DNA of 64,000 nt, taken from Planctomyces sp. SH-PL14. GTDB taxonomy: Bacteria > Planctomycetota > Planctomycetia > Planctomycetales > Planctomycetaceae. The notes beneath the pieces are model-generated. The model saw only the letters and a list, made by a program, of their open reading frames with translations. It was not told the DNA's origin and did not search any database. The stretch is from NCBI RefSeq assembly GCF_001610835.1, contig NZ_CP011270.1, forward strand, positions 1,736,001-1,800,000, in the 5' to 3' direction. Both the position numbers and the translations under genes were made by a program. Numbering within the stretch: position 1 is the stretch's first letter; every line of letters starts with the position of its first letter. Below are positions 17,514 through 27,208 of the stretch, piece after piece.

Positions 17514-19367
17514 ATGCCAAAGAACGGTCAGCCCGGCTACACCCTCCCCCCCCTCGGCCAGAACCCCTCTTCCACCGCCGCCGGCACCACCCCCGGCAGC
17601 TTCGCCAACCGCGGACACATCGCCCCCGGAGCCGAAGGCCGCTGGACCTTCTCCTCGCCCGATACGCCGGGGATGCCCGAACCCTCCGCCAAGACCGCCT
17701 GGGACTTCCTCCCCGAAGGCTGGAAGTCGGAAGTCATCACCTACGCCGCCGTCCCCGCGGAATACCGCCCGGGCGCGACTTCGGTCATCCTCCAGCAGTC
17801 CGACCAGACCCTCCGCAAGGTCGACTTCCCGGTCGAATTCCGGCCCATCACCCAGCTCGAACAGGCCCGCGTCGGCATCGTCTCCCCGGAGATGACCCGC
17901 GTCGCCGCCCGCGAACCGCACCTCACCCCGGTCCAGGTCCGCGACGAAGTCGCCGCGGGCCGGATGGTCATCCCGGCCAACAAAGTCCACCTCGGCTATC
18001 AGCTCGATCCGATGGCGATCGGCCGAGCCGCCAAGACCAAGATCAACGCCAACATGGGGGCCTCGCCGGTCTCCTCCAGCACCGACGAAGAGGTCGAAAA
18101 GCTCAAGTGGGCCGAGAAGTGGGGGGCCGACACCGTCATGGACCTCTCGACCGGCGGCAACCTCGATGAATGCCGCGCGGCGATCGTCCGCAACAGCAAC
18201 GTCCCCATCGGCACCGTTCCGATCTACTCGATGATCATCGGGCGGAAGCTCTATGACCTCGACCACGCCACGATCCTCGAATCGCTGAAGCACCAGGCCC
18301 AGCAGGGTGTGGACTACTTCACGATCCACGCCGGCGTCCTCCGCGAGCACCTCTCCTACGTCAAGGACCGCCTCATCGGCATCGTCAGCCGCGGCGGCTC
18401 GCTGCTCGCCAAGTGGATGATCGACCACGGCGAACAGAACCCGATGTACGTCCTCTGGGAAGACATCTGCGACATCATGCGGGAGTACGACGTCACGTTC
18501 TCGATCGGCGACGGCCTCCGTCCCGGCGGACTGGCGGACGCCACCGACCGCGCCCAGCTCGCGGAACTCTCGACGCTCGGCGAACTGACGGAACGAGCCT
18601 GGCGGAAGGGCGTGCAGGTCATGATCGAAGGACCGGGACACGTCCCGTTCGATCAGATTGAATACAACATGAAGCTCCAGCGGACCCTCTGCCACGGGGC
18701 GCCGTTCTACGTGCTGGGGCCGCTCGTCACCGACATCTTCCCCGGCTACGACCACATCACGAGCTGCATCGGAGCGACCGCCGCCGGCTTCCACGGAGCG
18801 AGCATGCTCTGCTACGTGACGCCGAAAGAGCACCTCGGCCTGCCGAAGAAGGACGACGTCAAGCAGGGCTGCATCGCCTACAAGATCGCCGCCCACGCCG
18901 CCGACGTCGCTCTCGGCATCCCCGGCACCCGCGACCGGGACGACGAGCTGACGAAGGCCCGCGCCGCCCTGAACTGGGAAAAACATTTCGAATTGAGTTT
19001 CGATCCGGACACCGCCCGGGCGTATCACGATGAGGACCTGGACGTCGACACCGACTTCTGTGCCATGTGCGGCCACGACTGGTGCAGCGTCCGGATCAGC
19101 AAGGAGATCGTTCAGTTCGCCAGCGGCAAGGAGGACGGCTACCAGTGGGACAAGGCCAAGGTGAGCGAGGCCCTGACCGCGGAGCAAAAGGAAATCCTCG
19201 AAAAGCGGGGCGTCCTGGCTCCGCAGGAAATTCACCGCCTCGCCGCCAAGACCAAGAAGGGCGTCAAGGCGGACGAGGGGAAGGCCTCGTGCCACAGCGA
19301 CTTCGTCGATGACGACACGGCGAAGAAGATCCAGTCGTCGGTGGAACTTGTGGAATTGGAGCTCTGA
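17514..19367 (+). CDS. thiC: Phosphomethylpyrimidine synthase ThiC
   Basis: A 617-residue radical-SAM enzyme that rearranges aminoimidazole ribotide to HMP-phosphate for thiamine synthesis. Landmarks are [56 protein letters not shown], the SRGGS segment, [19 protein letters not shown] and [26 protein letters not shown]. The [4Fe-4S]-binding C-x2-C-x4-C motif is CAMCGHDWC near the C-terminus. Length and order match the bacterial enzyme. In many bacteria thiC is controlled by a TPP riboswitch; the 200 bp upstream lack the expected CUGAGA box, so none is called. The next gene starts 1 bp after the stop, which implies co-transcription. Confidence 0.97.
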   Translation: MPKNGQPGYTLPPLGQNPSSTAAGTTPGSFANRGHIAPGAEGRWTFSSPDTPGMPEPSAKTAWDFLPEGWKSEVITYAAVPAEYRPGATSVILQQSDQTLRKVDFPVEFRPITQLEQARVGIVSPEMTRVAAREPHLTPVQVRDEVAAGRMVIPANKVHLGYQLDPMAIGRAAKTKINANMGASPVSSSTDEEVEKLKWAEKWGADTVMDLSTGGNLDECRAAIVRNSNVPIGTVPIYSMIIGRKLYDLDHATILESLKHQAQQGVDYFTIHAGVLREHLSYVKDRLIGIVSRGGSLLAKWMIDHGEQNPMYVLWEDICDIMREYDVTFSIGDGLRPGGLADATDRAQLAELSTLGELTERAWRKGVQVMIEGPGHVPFDQIEYNMKLQRTLCHGAPFYVLGPLVTDIFPGYDHITSCIGATAAGFHGASMLCYVTPKEHLGLPKKDDVKQGCIAYKIAAHAADVALGIPGTRDRDDELTKARAALNWEKHFELSFDPDTARAYHDEDLDVDTDFCAMCGHDWCSVRISKEIVQFASGKEDGYQWDKAKVSEALTAEQKEILEKRGVLAPQEIHRLAAKTKKGVKADEGKASCHSDFVDDDTAKKIQSSVELVELEL

Positions 19368-19368
19368 A

Positions 19369-20034
19369 ATGATGCCGATCGCGACCACACGCCATCTGAA
19401 AGACGCGTGGTCGCGAGTTTGGCGTCTCATTTCCTTGTCTATTCAGATCGTTCGCCTTTCTCTGGCGATCGGTCTGGCGTACTTCGTAGTCGAAAGCTGC
19501 TTTGCTCTGACGTTCTTTCACCTGGTCCGAGATCGTCAGGCGTGGACGTTTCACCTTGAGAGAGGGATGCTGGCGATCCAACGCCTGGAGGGATGGAGGA
19601 ACCCGCAGCCGCGGCATTACGGCGAACTCATCACGATCCGCAAACCGCTGGAGAAGCTCGCCCCGTGGAACTGGGCCTGGTCCGCATCCGCCCCTTCATG
19701 GTGGGGTGACGTCGGGTATGACGTCAGACGCCGCGGGCGTCTCCTGGGCTTCGAATTCGCATCAGGCATTTTCTGGCCCCCCTTCGTCACGCAGCATCCC
19801 AAAGTTCCGTTCACGATCTTCTCGTTCCCGTTGTGGCTGGCGGTTCCGCTCCTTGGCTACCGCCCGACGCGGTCGCTGATCCGCGGTGTTTCCCGGTATC
19901 GCGACGATCGCCGGTCGGGCCTCACGATCTTCCAGAGCCTGGACCAAACCTTCGAAACGCCAGCCGGATCAGTCCCGCTGTCGGCCCCGCTCTTGGTCGC
20001 ATCGGAGGGAGGCGTCCATGACGGAAAGCTTTGA
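19369..20034 (+). CDS. Unknown membrane protein, 221 residues
   Basis: Not recognised. It has two clear hydrophobic segments: ISLSIQIVRLSLAIGLAYFVV near the N-terminus and FTIFSFPLWLAVPLLGY around residue 150. The loop between them is rich in Trp and aromatic residues (WNWAWSASAPSWWGDVGYDVRRRGR). A polar C-terminal tail follows. The layout suggests two membrane helices with a ~100-residue domain on one side. The start ATG lies 1 bp after the thiC stop, and the end overlaps the next small gene by 17 bp, so it is embedded in the thiC transcript. A thiamine-related role cannot be inferred from this alone. Confidence 0.78.
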   Translation: MMPIATTRHLKDAWSRVWRLISLSIQIVRLSLAIGLAYFVVESCFALTFFHLVRDRQAWTFHLERGMLAIQRLEGWRNPQPRHYGELITIRKPLEKLAPWNWAWSASAPSWWGDVGYDVRRRGRLLGFEFASGIFWPPFVTQHPKVPFTIFSFPLWLAVPLLGYRPTRSLIRGVSRYRDDRRSGLTIFQSLDQTFETPAGSVPLSAPLLVASEGGVHDGKL

Positions 20035-20221
20035 AAAGCGATACGAGGGCTACGGCTGGATCAAGGTCGGACGCCACCGGGACGATCCTGCCCTGAGCTG
20101 GGAGGAGCGGTTTCGGATCCTCGATAAGCACCACGTCGTCGAGACACAGTTCCTCATCGACGAAGTCCGGCGTCTCGCAAAGGAGTGCGATCGTCGGGCC
20201 GAGCCGGCGCCGGAGAGCTGA
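20018..20221 (+). CDS. Small conserved-looking protein, 67 residues
   Basis: A soluble, highly charged protein (starting [20 protein letters not shown]), with a core [40 protein letters not shown] that should form one or two amphipathic helices. A good ribosome-binding site (GGAGGGA, 20004-20010) lies 7 bp before the ATG, inside the end of the preceding gene; the 17-bp overlap implies coupling. No named family is recognised. The dense aromatic and charged composition and the good ribosome-binding site argue that it is real. Confidence 0.72.
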   Translation: MTESFEKRYEGYGWIKVGRHRDDPALSWEERFRILDKHHVVETQFLIDEVRRLAKECDRRAEPAPES

Positions 20222-20230
20222 GCGGCGAAC

Positions 20231-20310
20231 GGGGGAGGCCTCAACGCCGGGTTCACAAGGGGGGACACCCCTGCTTTCCCGCGGTTCGAGCCGTAGAGCC
20301 TGTTGCCACA
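20231..20310 (+). repeat. Decayed fragment of the large structured repeat
   Basis: Bases GGGAGGCCTCAACGCCGG, then TTCACAAGG and the GGGGACA...TTTCCCGCGGTTC block, match the central part of the large repeat (GGGAGTCCTCAACGCCGG...CACAAAGGGGACATCCG...CCACGGTTCC) with many substitutions. Both ends are missing. It looks like a fossil copy between the small gene and aroC. Confidence 0.65.
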
Positions 20311-20364
20311 CAGAACCCGCGGCGTTCGAGCCCTATTCGCCCCGGCTTGGTGTATCATCCCTCC

Positions 20365-21510
20365 ATGCCAGGAAATTCTTTCGGACAGTCCTTTCGAATC
20401 ACCACCGCCGGGGAGAGCCACGGACCGGGAAATGTCGTCATCATCGACGGAGTCCCCCCCGGACTCGCCCTCACCGAAGAGGACCTACGTGTCGACCTCC
20501 GCCGCCGCCGCCCCGGCCAGAGTCACATCGTCACCCAGCGGGACGAAGCGGACGAGCCCGAGATCCTCTCCGGCGTCTTTGAAGGCAAGACCACCGGCAC
20601 CAGCCTCGCCATCCTGATCCGCAACACGGACCAGCGGAGCAAGGACTACGGCAACATCAAGGAGCTCTACCGGCCCGGCCACGCCGACTACAGCTTCGAC
20701 GCCAAGTACGGCTTCCGCGACTACCGCGGCGGGGGCCGCTCCAGCGCCCGCGAAACGACCGCCCGCGTCGCCGCCGGCGCTGTCGCCAAGAAACTGATCG
20801 CCGAGGAATTCGGCGGAAAGGTCCTCGCCTGGGTCACCCAGGTGGGCGGGATCAAGGCCGACATCGCCGATCCCGCCGCCGTCACGCTCGAGCAGGTCGA
20901 AAAGACCCCCGCCGGCGAACCGAACATCGTCCGCTGCCCCGACCCGGCCGCTGCCGCAAAGATGATCACCCTCATCGAAGAGTGCCGAAAGCAGGGGGAC
21001 AGCATCGGCGGCGCGGCCGAGATCGTCGCCACCGGCGTCCCGGCGGGACTCGGTGAACCGGTCTTCGACAAGCTCAAAGCGGACCTCGCCAAGGCCCTGT
21101 TTTCGCTGCCGGCGGTGCTGGGGGTCGAGTACGGCATCGGCTTCGGCTGCGCCACAATGCGGGGCAGCGAGAACAACGACACCTTCCTCTCGACGGGCCG
21201 GAAGCCGAGCGGCGATCCCCGCATCGAGACGAACCCGAATCGCCATGGCGGAATGCTCGGCGGGATCTCGACCGGCATGCCGATTGTCCTGCGGGCGGCG
21301 GTGAAGCCGACCAGCAGCCTGCCGATCGAGCAGCAGACCGTCGACCGCCAGGGAAACCCGGCCACCGTCCAGACCAAGGGCCGGCACGACCCCTGCCTCC
21401 TGCCAAGGTTTATCCCCATGGCGGAAGCCATGGTGGCCCTCGTGATCGCTGACCACTGGCTGCGGTGGAAGGGACAATGCCGGACACTCGCGGAACGCGG
21501 AGCGACCTGA
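20365..21510 (+). CDS. aroC: Chorismate synthase
   Basis: A 381-residue FMN-dependent lyase that converts EPSP to chorismate, the last common step of aromatic amino acid synthesis. Signatures are [13 protein letters not shown] (residues ~10-22), [39 protein letters not shown] (FMN- and substrate-binding Arg cluster), the [14 protein letters not shown] segment and [18 protein letters not shown]. The C-terminal [16 protein letters not shown] block is also present. The ATG at 20365 gives the canonical start. The stop codon overlaps the ATG of the next gene (TGATG), so the membrane protein is translationally coupled. Confidence 0.97.
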   Translation: MPGNSFGQSFRITTAGESHGPGNVVIIDGVPPGLALTEEDLRVDLRRRRPGQSHIVTQRDEADEPEILSGVFEGKTTGTSLAILIRNTDQRSKDYGNIKELYRPGHADYSFDAKYGFRDYRGGGRSSARETTARVAAGAVAKKLIAEEFGGKVLAWVTQVGGIKADIADPAAVTLEQVEKTPAGEPNIVRCPDPAAAAKMITLIEECRKQGDSIGGAAEIVATGVPAGLGEPVFDKLKADLAKALFSLPAVLGVEYGIGFGCATMRGSENNDTFLSTGRKPSGDPRIETNPNRHGGMLGGISTGMPIVLRAAVKPTSSLPIEQQTVDRQGNPATVQTKGRHDPCLLPRFIPMAEAMVALVIADHWLRWKGQCRTLAERGAT

Positions 21511-23969
21511 TGGCCCGCTCCCCGCGCTCCGGCTCCCCGTCGCGATCCCCCCGGCCGACGACTCCCGCTCCCGCCGCGTCCATGCCGCAGGTCCCGGTCT
21601 CACCGACGGCCGAGAGGCTGCGGACCGCGGGGCTGGTCCTGTTCGCCCTTTTGGCGGCGGGCTTCTTCTTCACGCAGCTGCCGAACAACTCCGAGTGGAC
21701 CCGGCTCGACATCTGGCTCAACCTGCCGGATCTCCTGCTCCTCAATCTCCCGGGCAAGGAAACGGCCAAAGAGTCCGGGTGGCAGTTCTTTCCGCAGCGG
21801 TTTGACCTGATCGGAGTCGCGACCGCGATCTGGCTCGCCGCCTGGGGAGCGGGCCGGCTCGCCCTCCGCGGCGTGAAGCTGTTTCCGGTACTCAACCCCT
21901 ACGAGCGAAACCTGTGGGGTTGCGGCGTCGGGATCGGCCTCTTGTCGCTCGCCACGCTCGCTCTCGGAGCCTTCGGAATTCTGAACCGGTGGCTGTTCAC
22001 CGCCGGCCTCCTGGCGGTCATCGCCGCGGAACTCGTCCTGACGTGGCGGGGCCGGACGCCGCGTTCCGGAGGAGGCTCGCTGCTCGAAGCCCGGTTCTTC
22101 GGCGACTCGAAGCTGCCGCTCTTCATCGGCCTCGCGGTCGCGCCGTTCCTGATGGCGATGCTCCTGGGGGCGATGCTCCCTTCCACCGACTTCGATGTCC
22201 GTGAATACCACCTGGAAGGCCCCAAGGAGTACTACCAGGGGGGCCGCATCCGGTTCCTGCCGCACAACGTCTACACCAGCTTCCCGTTCTTCACCGAGAT
22301 GCTGCACCTGCTGGGTATGATCCTGCGGGCGGACTGGTACCGCGGCGCGATCATCGGCCAGACGGTCCTGATGGGTTTCGCACCGCTGACGGCGGCCGGG
22401 CTGTTCTATGCGGGACGACGGTGGTTCTCCGAACGGGTCGCCTGGCTCGCCGTCCTCGCGTGGCTGACGACGCCGTGGACCTATCGGATCTCGACGATCG
22501 CCTACACCGAAGGGGCCCTCGCGACCTACGTGCTGCTCTCGGCAATCGCAGTCCTCCGCGCCGGCGAGGAGTGGCGCGTGTCGACCGCGACGGGCCGGCG
22601 GTGGTTCCTCGTGGCTGGTTTCCTCGCCGGATGCGGCCCGGCGTGCAAATACCCCGGGGCGATCAGCGTCGCGATCCCGATGTTCCTCATGGCCGCCTGG
22701 ACGGTGGTCGTCGCTCCAATTCTCTCAAGCCGTCGTGCCCCCGCGGAAGCCGAGCCGACGAACGACCAGTCCCGTGTCGACCTCCTGGCGCTGGTCCTGT
22801 TTCTCGGCGGCGGGGCGGTCGCCTTCGGGCCGTGGCTGGTCAAGAACCTGATCGAAACCGGGAACCCGTTCTATCCGCTCATGTACGGGCTGCTCGGGGG
22901 ACGCGACCTCGATCCCGCGCTCCATGCCAAATGGAAGGCCGGGCACCCACTGCCGCTCGGGCACCTGGGGGGGCCGGTCGGGTTTGTCAAAGATCAGGTG
23001 CTGCGGTTCGCGGACGTCTTCCTGTGGAACGACTGGCAGACGCCGCTGGCCCTCGCCTCCCTCCCGCTGGGAGCGGGTCTGCTGGCGCTCTGGCGGACCG
23101 GACTCGTTCGCCCCCTTGTTCTGTCGGAACCGCAGCCGGCGCATCGCGGCCAGTTCACGCCAAGGACGCTGCTGGCCCTGCTCGTGCTCTACGTTTTCTG
23201 GCTCTTCGAAGGGTGGTGTCTCCTGTCGCATCGGCTCGACCGGTTCTGGGTGCCGATGCTCCCGATCGCCTGCTGGATCGCGGGCATCGTGCTGGATGCC
23301 CTGATCGGCACATCCGCCACGGGAGCCAGCGCACGAGGTCTGCTGCTCCGCGGAGCGACGGTCACGGTCCTCCTGGGGGCGATCACGCTCTACCACCTGG
23401 GCTTCGTCACCTCGGTCCTGGCGGGGAACAATTCGTTCCTGCTCGATGAACGACTGGCCCAGAAGCGGTTCCGGACCCCCAGCATCGCGATCCTGGAGGA
23501 TCTCCCGCTTCCGCCGGAAGCCCGCGTCCTGTTCGTTGGCGAGGCCGAGGTCTTTGAGGCCCACTTCGACCACCTCTACAGCACCGTCTTCGACCGCTCC
23601 ATCTTCGAAGACTGGTTCGCGGCCGGGCCGCCGGATGGGCCTGCGGCCGATCGGCCCATGAAGCCTTCGGAGGAGGTGCGGGCCATCCTGAAGGAGAACG
23701 GAATCACCCACGTCGCCGTCAACTGGAGCGGAATCCTGCGCTATCGCCCCACGTACGGGTACACGGACTTTGTCCATCCCCGGCGGTTCCAGACGCTCGC
23801 CGAGCAGGGGGTCCTGCGGCGTCTGCCGCGGGTCGGTTCTCTCCGAGAGCTGGAGCGAATCCCGGCTGACCAGCGGCAGGAAGTCGAGCGCTGGGCGCCC
23901 GACCTCGTCCAGATGTACGACGGGAAGGCGACGATTCCCGGCGTGCAGGTGTATGAGGTCCTGCCGTAA
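21510..23969 (+). CDS. Large polytopic membrane protein, GT-C-like
   Basis: An 819-residue membrane protein. After a Ser/Pro-rich start (~40 residues) it has ten or more hydrophobic segments spread over residues ~35-650, then a soluble C-terminal domain (~160 residues). The loop after the fourth or fifth helix contains STDFDVREYHLEGPKEYY followed by NVYTSFPFFTEMLHLLGMI. An acidic pair in the first extracytoplasmic loop followed by a PLxxLL-like helix is the architecture of GT-C glycosyltransferases (the GT39/GT83 group), so a lipid-sugar-dependent transferase is my best guess. It starts in the aroC stop codon (TGATG). The coupling to aroC is probably positional only. It could instead be a different integral membrane enzyme. 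Confidence 0.8.
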   Translation: MARSPRSGSPSRSPRPTTPAPAASMPQVPVSPTAERLRTAGLVLFALLAAGFFFTQLPNNSEWTRLDIWLNLPDLLLLNLPGKETAKESGWQFFPQRFDLIGVATAIWLAAWGAGRLALRGVKLFPVLNPYERNLWGCGVGIGLLSLATLALGAFGILNRWLFTAGLLAVIAAELVLTWRGRTPRSGGGSLLEARFFGDSKLPLFIGLAVAPFLMAMLLGAMLPSTDFDVREYHLEGPKEYYQGGRIRFLPHNVYTSFPFFTEMLHLLGMILRADWYRGAIIGQTVLMGFAPLTAAGLFYAGRRWFSERVAWLAVLAWLTTPWTYRISTIAYTEGALATYVLLSAIAVLRAGEEWRVSTATGRRWFLVAGFLAGCGPACKYPGAISVAIPMFLMAAWTVVVAPILSSRRAPAEAEPTNDQSRVDLLALVLFLGGGAVAFGPWLVKNLIETGNPFYPLMYGLLGGRDLDPALHAKWKAGHPLPLGHLGGPVGFVKDQVLRFADVFLWNDWQTPLALASLPLGAGLLALWRTGLVRPLVLSEPQPAHRGQFTPRTLLALLVLYVFWLFEGWCLLSHRLDRFWVPMLPIACWIAGIVLDALIGTSATGASARGLLLRGATVTVLLGAITLYHLGFVTSVLAGNNSFLLDERLAQKRFRTPSIAILEDLPLPPEARVLFVGEAEVFEAHFDHLYSTVFDRSIFEDWFAAGPPDGPAADRPMKPSEEVRAILKENGITHVAVNWSGILRYRPTYGYTDFVHPRRFQTLAEQGVLRRLPRVGSLRELERIPADQRQEVERWAPDLVQMYDGKATIPGVQVYEVLP

Positions 23970-24049
23970 CGGGCTCGCTGTCTCGGGGCCGCCGCCGTGG
24001 TTTGCTAAACTCCGTTTTTGATTGATCTCCAACGCCGTTTTTTGCCCGC

Positions 24050-24691
24050 ATGCGCATCATCTCCGGACGTTTCCGTCGTCGAAAGCTCCTGTCGAATCCG
24101 GGGGACGTCACACGTCCGATCCTGGACCGGGTGAAAGAATCCGTCTTTCAGCGGCTCGAGGCGGACCTGGAGGGGAAGCGGGTCGCCGACGTCTTTGCGG
24201 GGACGGGGACGATCGGTCTTGAGGCGATGAGCCGGGGGGCGGCGACGTGTGTGTTTGTCGAGCAGGACAAGGTCGCGTCGTCGCTGCTGAAGCAGAATAT
24301 CGAGACGCTGGAGGTCCAGGGCGACACGATCTGCTGGTGGACGGACGCACTTTTGTGTTCGTACCGGCCGAAGGGGCCCGACGTGGCCCGGTTTACGCCG
24401 TTCGATGTGATCTTCTTTGATCCGCCTTACAAGATGGCGGCGGATATTCGTCCGGACACGAAGCTGTACCGGGCGGTGAAGCGGCTGACGCGGCCTGAGG
24501 TGTCGGTGGCGGATGCGTTGTTCATCTTGCGGATTCCGGAGCGGACGGAAGTGACGATGCCGCCGCAGTGGACGGTGCTGTGGGAGGTGGAGATGGCGAA
24601 CATGATTGTTCGCGTCCACCGGAAGACGGGCGAGGCGGAGGCTTCAGAGGAAGCCACGACGGAAGAGACGGAAAGTCCACCAGAAGTCTGA
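24050..24691 (+). CDS. rsmD: 16S rRNA (guanine966-N2)-methyltransferase RsmD
   Basis: A 213-residue Rossmann-fold SAM methyltransferase acting on assembled 30S particles. Signatures are MRIISGRFRRRKLL, TRPILDRVKESVFQRL, DVFAGTGTIGLEAMSRGA (SAM motif I), CVFVEQDK and the catalytic FFDPPYK (DPPY motif IV). The C-terminal ~25 residues are Glu/Thr-rich and beyond the fold. The ATG at 24050 gives the standard N-terminus. Repeat copy 5 begins 6 bp after the stop codon. Confidence 0.94.
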   Translation: MRIISGRFRRRKLLSNPGDVTRPILDRVKESVFQRLEADLEGKRVADVFAGTGTIGLEAMSRGAATCVFVEQDKVASSLLKQNIETLEVQGDTICWWTDALLCSYRPKGPDVARFTPFDVIFFDPPYKMAADIRPDTKLYRAVKRLTRPEVSVADALFILRIPERTEVTMPPQWTVLWEVEMANMIVRVHRKTGEAEASEEATTEETESPPEV

Positions 24692-24697
24692 ACCCAA

Positions 24698-25036
24698 CCG
24701 GGTCCAGGGGCACCCTGGTGGGGAGTGCAGAGGGGCAACGCCCCTTTGCCCGCCGGAGGCCTGGCCGTCGAGAGATGTCTGAAGGAGGGCGTGTCCAGGC
24801 GCGGACATCGTGCCGGATGCCCCCTCACCAAGCCGCGGGGACTGCAAAGCCAGCGGTGTGCTCTGAGGGAGTCCTCAACGCCGGTCCCGCATAAGGGGAC
24901 GTCCGTCGCTTACCGCGGTTCCTCATGGAAGTGCCTCCGGCGGCAAGGGGGCGTGTGTTGTTTTCTTGGCCCCCTTGACCCCGGCTGCCGTAGCACGTTG
25001 GGTTTGAGGTAGCAGAGCCGTGCCGGCAACGACGGT
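24698..25036 (+). repeat. Large structured repeat, copy 5 (plus), loop-extended
   Basis: Full copy between convergent rsmD and the BON-protein gene. The 3' hairpin loop is enlarged by about a dozen bases (TGTGTTGTTTTCTT between GGGGGCG and GGCCCCC), while both stem arms are kept. The 5' stem is AGGGGC-AAC-GCCCCT. Confidence 0.93.
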
Positions 25037-25039
25037 ACA

Positions 25040-25077
25040 TCAAAACACAAAAACCCCGGGGAACGGTTCCCCGGGGT
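25040..25077 (-). terminator. Intrinsic terminator of the BON-protein gene
   Basis: Read on the minus strand, 25077-25053 is a near-perfect hairpin (ACCCCGGGGAAC, one-base centre, GTTCCCCGGGGT) followed at once by TTTTTGTGTTTT. It lies 45 bp after the BON gene stop. It is a textbook rho-independent terminator and the strongest in the window. Confidence 0.93.
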
Positions 25078-25122
25078 CGCGTGTGTTCCATCTGTCCTTC
25101 CCGAAGGAGGACGCTCACCGGC

Positions 25123-26322
25123 TCAGTGCCAGTTGTGGGGGTTCATGAACCACCACCACTTGTCCGTCCGCGGGCTGAACCGCAGGCTCCACGAGCCGTC
25201 ATCCCACTCGAGGGTCGCCTGACGCCAGTTCAGGGGGACCTGCGGGTAAGGATAGAACGGTCCCATGTACGGCCAGGCACTGGCATCATACTGGCTCGGA
25301 TAGGTCACCGCCGCGTAGTTGTCGTACTGGGCGTAGGCCGGCCAAGCGTAGTTCGGAACGTTCGGCTGATTGTAGATCATGTGATGGCCGACCGGCTGGA
25401 CGCCGCCCGGACCCATCTGCGGCTGCGGCGGAATCGGTCCGCCCGGAGCCATGGCCTGAGCCTGCATCATGCCGTTCTGCGGAGCCATCCCCTGGGGAGC
25501 ACCGTAAGGAGCCCCGCCACCCTGCGGGCCGTAGCCAGCCTGGGGAGCATAGCCGCCCTGCGGGGCATACCCGGCCTGAGGACCGTAACCCGCCGGGGCG
25601 ATCGGTCCGCGAGGACCGGCACCAGCCGGAGGTCCGGGAGGCAGGGCAAGCTGACCACGGACGGTCAGGCGGTTGATGACGTTCTGCACGCCTGGGACGC
25701 TGCTCGCGGCCCGGTGAGCGGCCATCGCCTGCTCGCGGGCTTCGACGTCGCCCACCAGGCTGCAGCTGCCGTTCTTGTAGCGGATTTCGATGTCGTAGCC
25801 GCTCAGGCCGCAGCTCGCGAGAGCGTCGGCAACGTTCTGGGCGACTTCCTGGTTGCTGGTCGGAGCCGCTCCCTGCGGAGCGGCGGGGGCGGCCGGAGCC
25901 GGGCCAGCGATCGGGGCGAACTCTTCGTTCGACACCTGCTGGATCCGTCCCCGCTTCTCACCCTGGAAACCGGCCTGCTCGATGCCGCTGGCCTTGGGGG
26001 CCGAGGCAGCCATGACTTCGAGGCGGTTATCGACCGAGCTGACGCCCGGAACCCGCTGGACGACCTGCGTCACGCGAGCCCGTTCGGCGGCGTCCGAGAT
26101 CTGGCCGCTGACCGAAGCCACGCCATTGCGGACTTCGATCTGGATGCCCTTCCCCTTCGGGCGGGCCGCCTGGAGAGCCGCCTTGACTCCATCGGCGACC
26201 TCCTGATTCGACGGGGCGGAAGCGGACTCGGCCGACTTTCCGCCAAACGGCGCCGCCACAGTCATGGTCGGAACCGCCGCCAGCAGGCCCATGGTCAGGA
26301 CCCATTTCCGTGGCAGACGCAT
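25123..26322 (-). CDS. Secreted BON-domain protein with Gly/Gln/Tyr-rich repeats
   Basis: A 399-residue protein. Residues 1-23 are a signal peptide (MRLPRKWVLTMGLLAAVPTM...). Two BON domains follow, ~35-100 (VADGVKAALQAARPKGKGIQIEVRNGVASVSGQI) and ~150-220 (VAQNVADALASCGLSGYDIEIRYKNGSCSLVGDV). BON domains bind phospholipids or envelope structures. Then comes a ~110-residue low-complexity region of GYAPQ/GYGPQ repeats and a Trp-rich C-terminal block (PLNWRQATLEWDDGSW...WWWFMNPHNWH). I have seen similar endings on planctomycete BON proteins. The ATG at 26322 has a good AGGAG ribosome-binding site. It is monocistronic with its own terminator; an outer-envelope role is inferred. Confidence 0.9.
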   Translation of the reverse strand: MRLPRKWVLTMGLLAAVPTMTVAAPFGGKSAESASAPSNQEVADGVKAALQAARPKGKGIQIEVRNGVASVSGQISDAAERARVTQVVQRVPGVSSVDNRLEVMAASAPKASGIEQAGFQGEKRGRIQQVSNEEFAPIAGPAPAAPAAPQGAAPTSNQEVAQNVADALASCGLSGYDIEIRYKNGSCSLVGDVEAREQAMAAHRAASSVPGVQNVINRLTVRGQLALPPGPPAGAGPRGPIAPAGYGPQAGYAPQGGYAPQAGYGPQGGGAPYGAPQGMAPQNGMMQAQAMAPGGPIPPQPQMGPGGVQPVGHHMIYNQPNVPNYAWPAYAQYDNYAAVTYPSQYDASAWPYMGPFYPYPQVPLNWRQATLEWDDGSWSLRFSPRTDKWWWFMNPHNWH

Positions 26323-26624
26323 GAATACTCTCCTTCGTATTCGCAGACATCGGCAGGTCCTCCGGTTCGGAAGGATCTGCCGGCCGAATCCGGAACGGAC
26401 TCGATTGGAAGACACGCTGTCGGAGAGTTCATCGGCGGGGTTAGTCCGCCTGCATCAACTTTTCCGACGGATTTGGCTGTGACGGTTGGTCCGAACACAG
26501 CGAAATTGCGGGTCGTCCTGATGGCTGACGAAGACAAAGGATCGGCCCGCCGGATAGACGGGCTGAATGGCAACTGCTGAAATCACAACAAGATCGGCCG
26601 ATCGCCCTCGAGCGGGCGTCCGGA
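26323..26624. other. Upstream region of the BON gene
   Basis: About 300 bp between the BON gene start and the Dabb gene stop, both on the minus strand. No coding sequence is supported. It should hold the BON promoter; no hairpin or repeat was recognised apart from the ribosome-binding site next to 26322. Confidence 0.5.
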
Positions 26625-27020
26625 CTACGGCGTCCAGTAGTCGACGACGAAGGCGTCTTCCAGGATCGGCTTGAGCTGATCGACGAACGCCTTGTGGGCC
26701 GGGTGCGGCAGGTACGCCGCGCGGGCCGCCTCGTCCTTAAACGTCACGACAAAGACGTGGGTGAAACCTTTGTTCAGGTTCTCGGGGCTGTTGTTGGTCC
26801 CCGCCTCGTAAGCGGCGATCCCGTCGACCTTCTTGGGGAGTTCGGCAAACGCCTTCACGATCCCCTCGACCTGCTCCGGCTTGGCGTCCGGCTTGAACTT
26901 GAAGCAGACGACATGGCGCAGAGCCTTGTCCTTCTCCGAGGCGGCCCAATGAACGTTGGCCATGAGCGTGACTCCGAGCAGAGCGGCAAGAGAAACGGAA
27001 AGCAGCGACCGGACAGTCAT
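26625..27020 (-). CDS. Secreted Dabb-family (stress-responsive A/B barrel) protein
   Basis: A 131-residue protein. An N-terminal signal peptide (VRSLLSVSLAALLGVTLMANVHWA) is followed by one Dabb domain (PF07876), a ferredoxin-like dimeric barrel: LRHVVCFKFKPDAKPEQVEGIVKAFAELP, then TNNSPENLNKGFTHVFVVTFKDEAARAAYLPHPAHKAFV. Dabb proteins are mostly cytosolic or plant cyclases; the export signal is a planctomycete habit (inference). No catalytic residues can be assigned. It is a single gene, divergent from the beta-propeller-like gene at 27209. Confidence 0.9.
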   Translation of the reverse strand: MTVRSLLSVSLAALLGVTLMANVHWAASEKDKALRHVVCFKFKPDAKPEQVEGIVKAFAELPKKVDGIAAYEAGTNNSPENLNKGFTHVFVVTFKDEAARAAYLPHPAHKAFVDQLKPILEDAFVVDYWTP

Positions 27021-27208
27021 GAGGATCTCCGAGAAATCTGGGATCGCTTCAGCCTACCGACGGCGGATTCGGCCGTCGATTCCGGCACGTAGGGCACCTG
27101 CCCGCCCGATCCGATTCGAATTCGCGGGCTGGGCCGATCGGCTTCCCGCTTTCACGGCGGTTTTCCGTACGGTTTCCGGGGACAGCCGAACAGCAGTCGT
27201 GGTCGACC

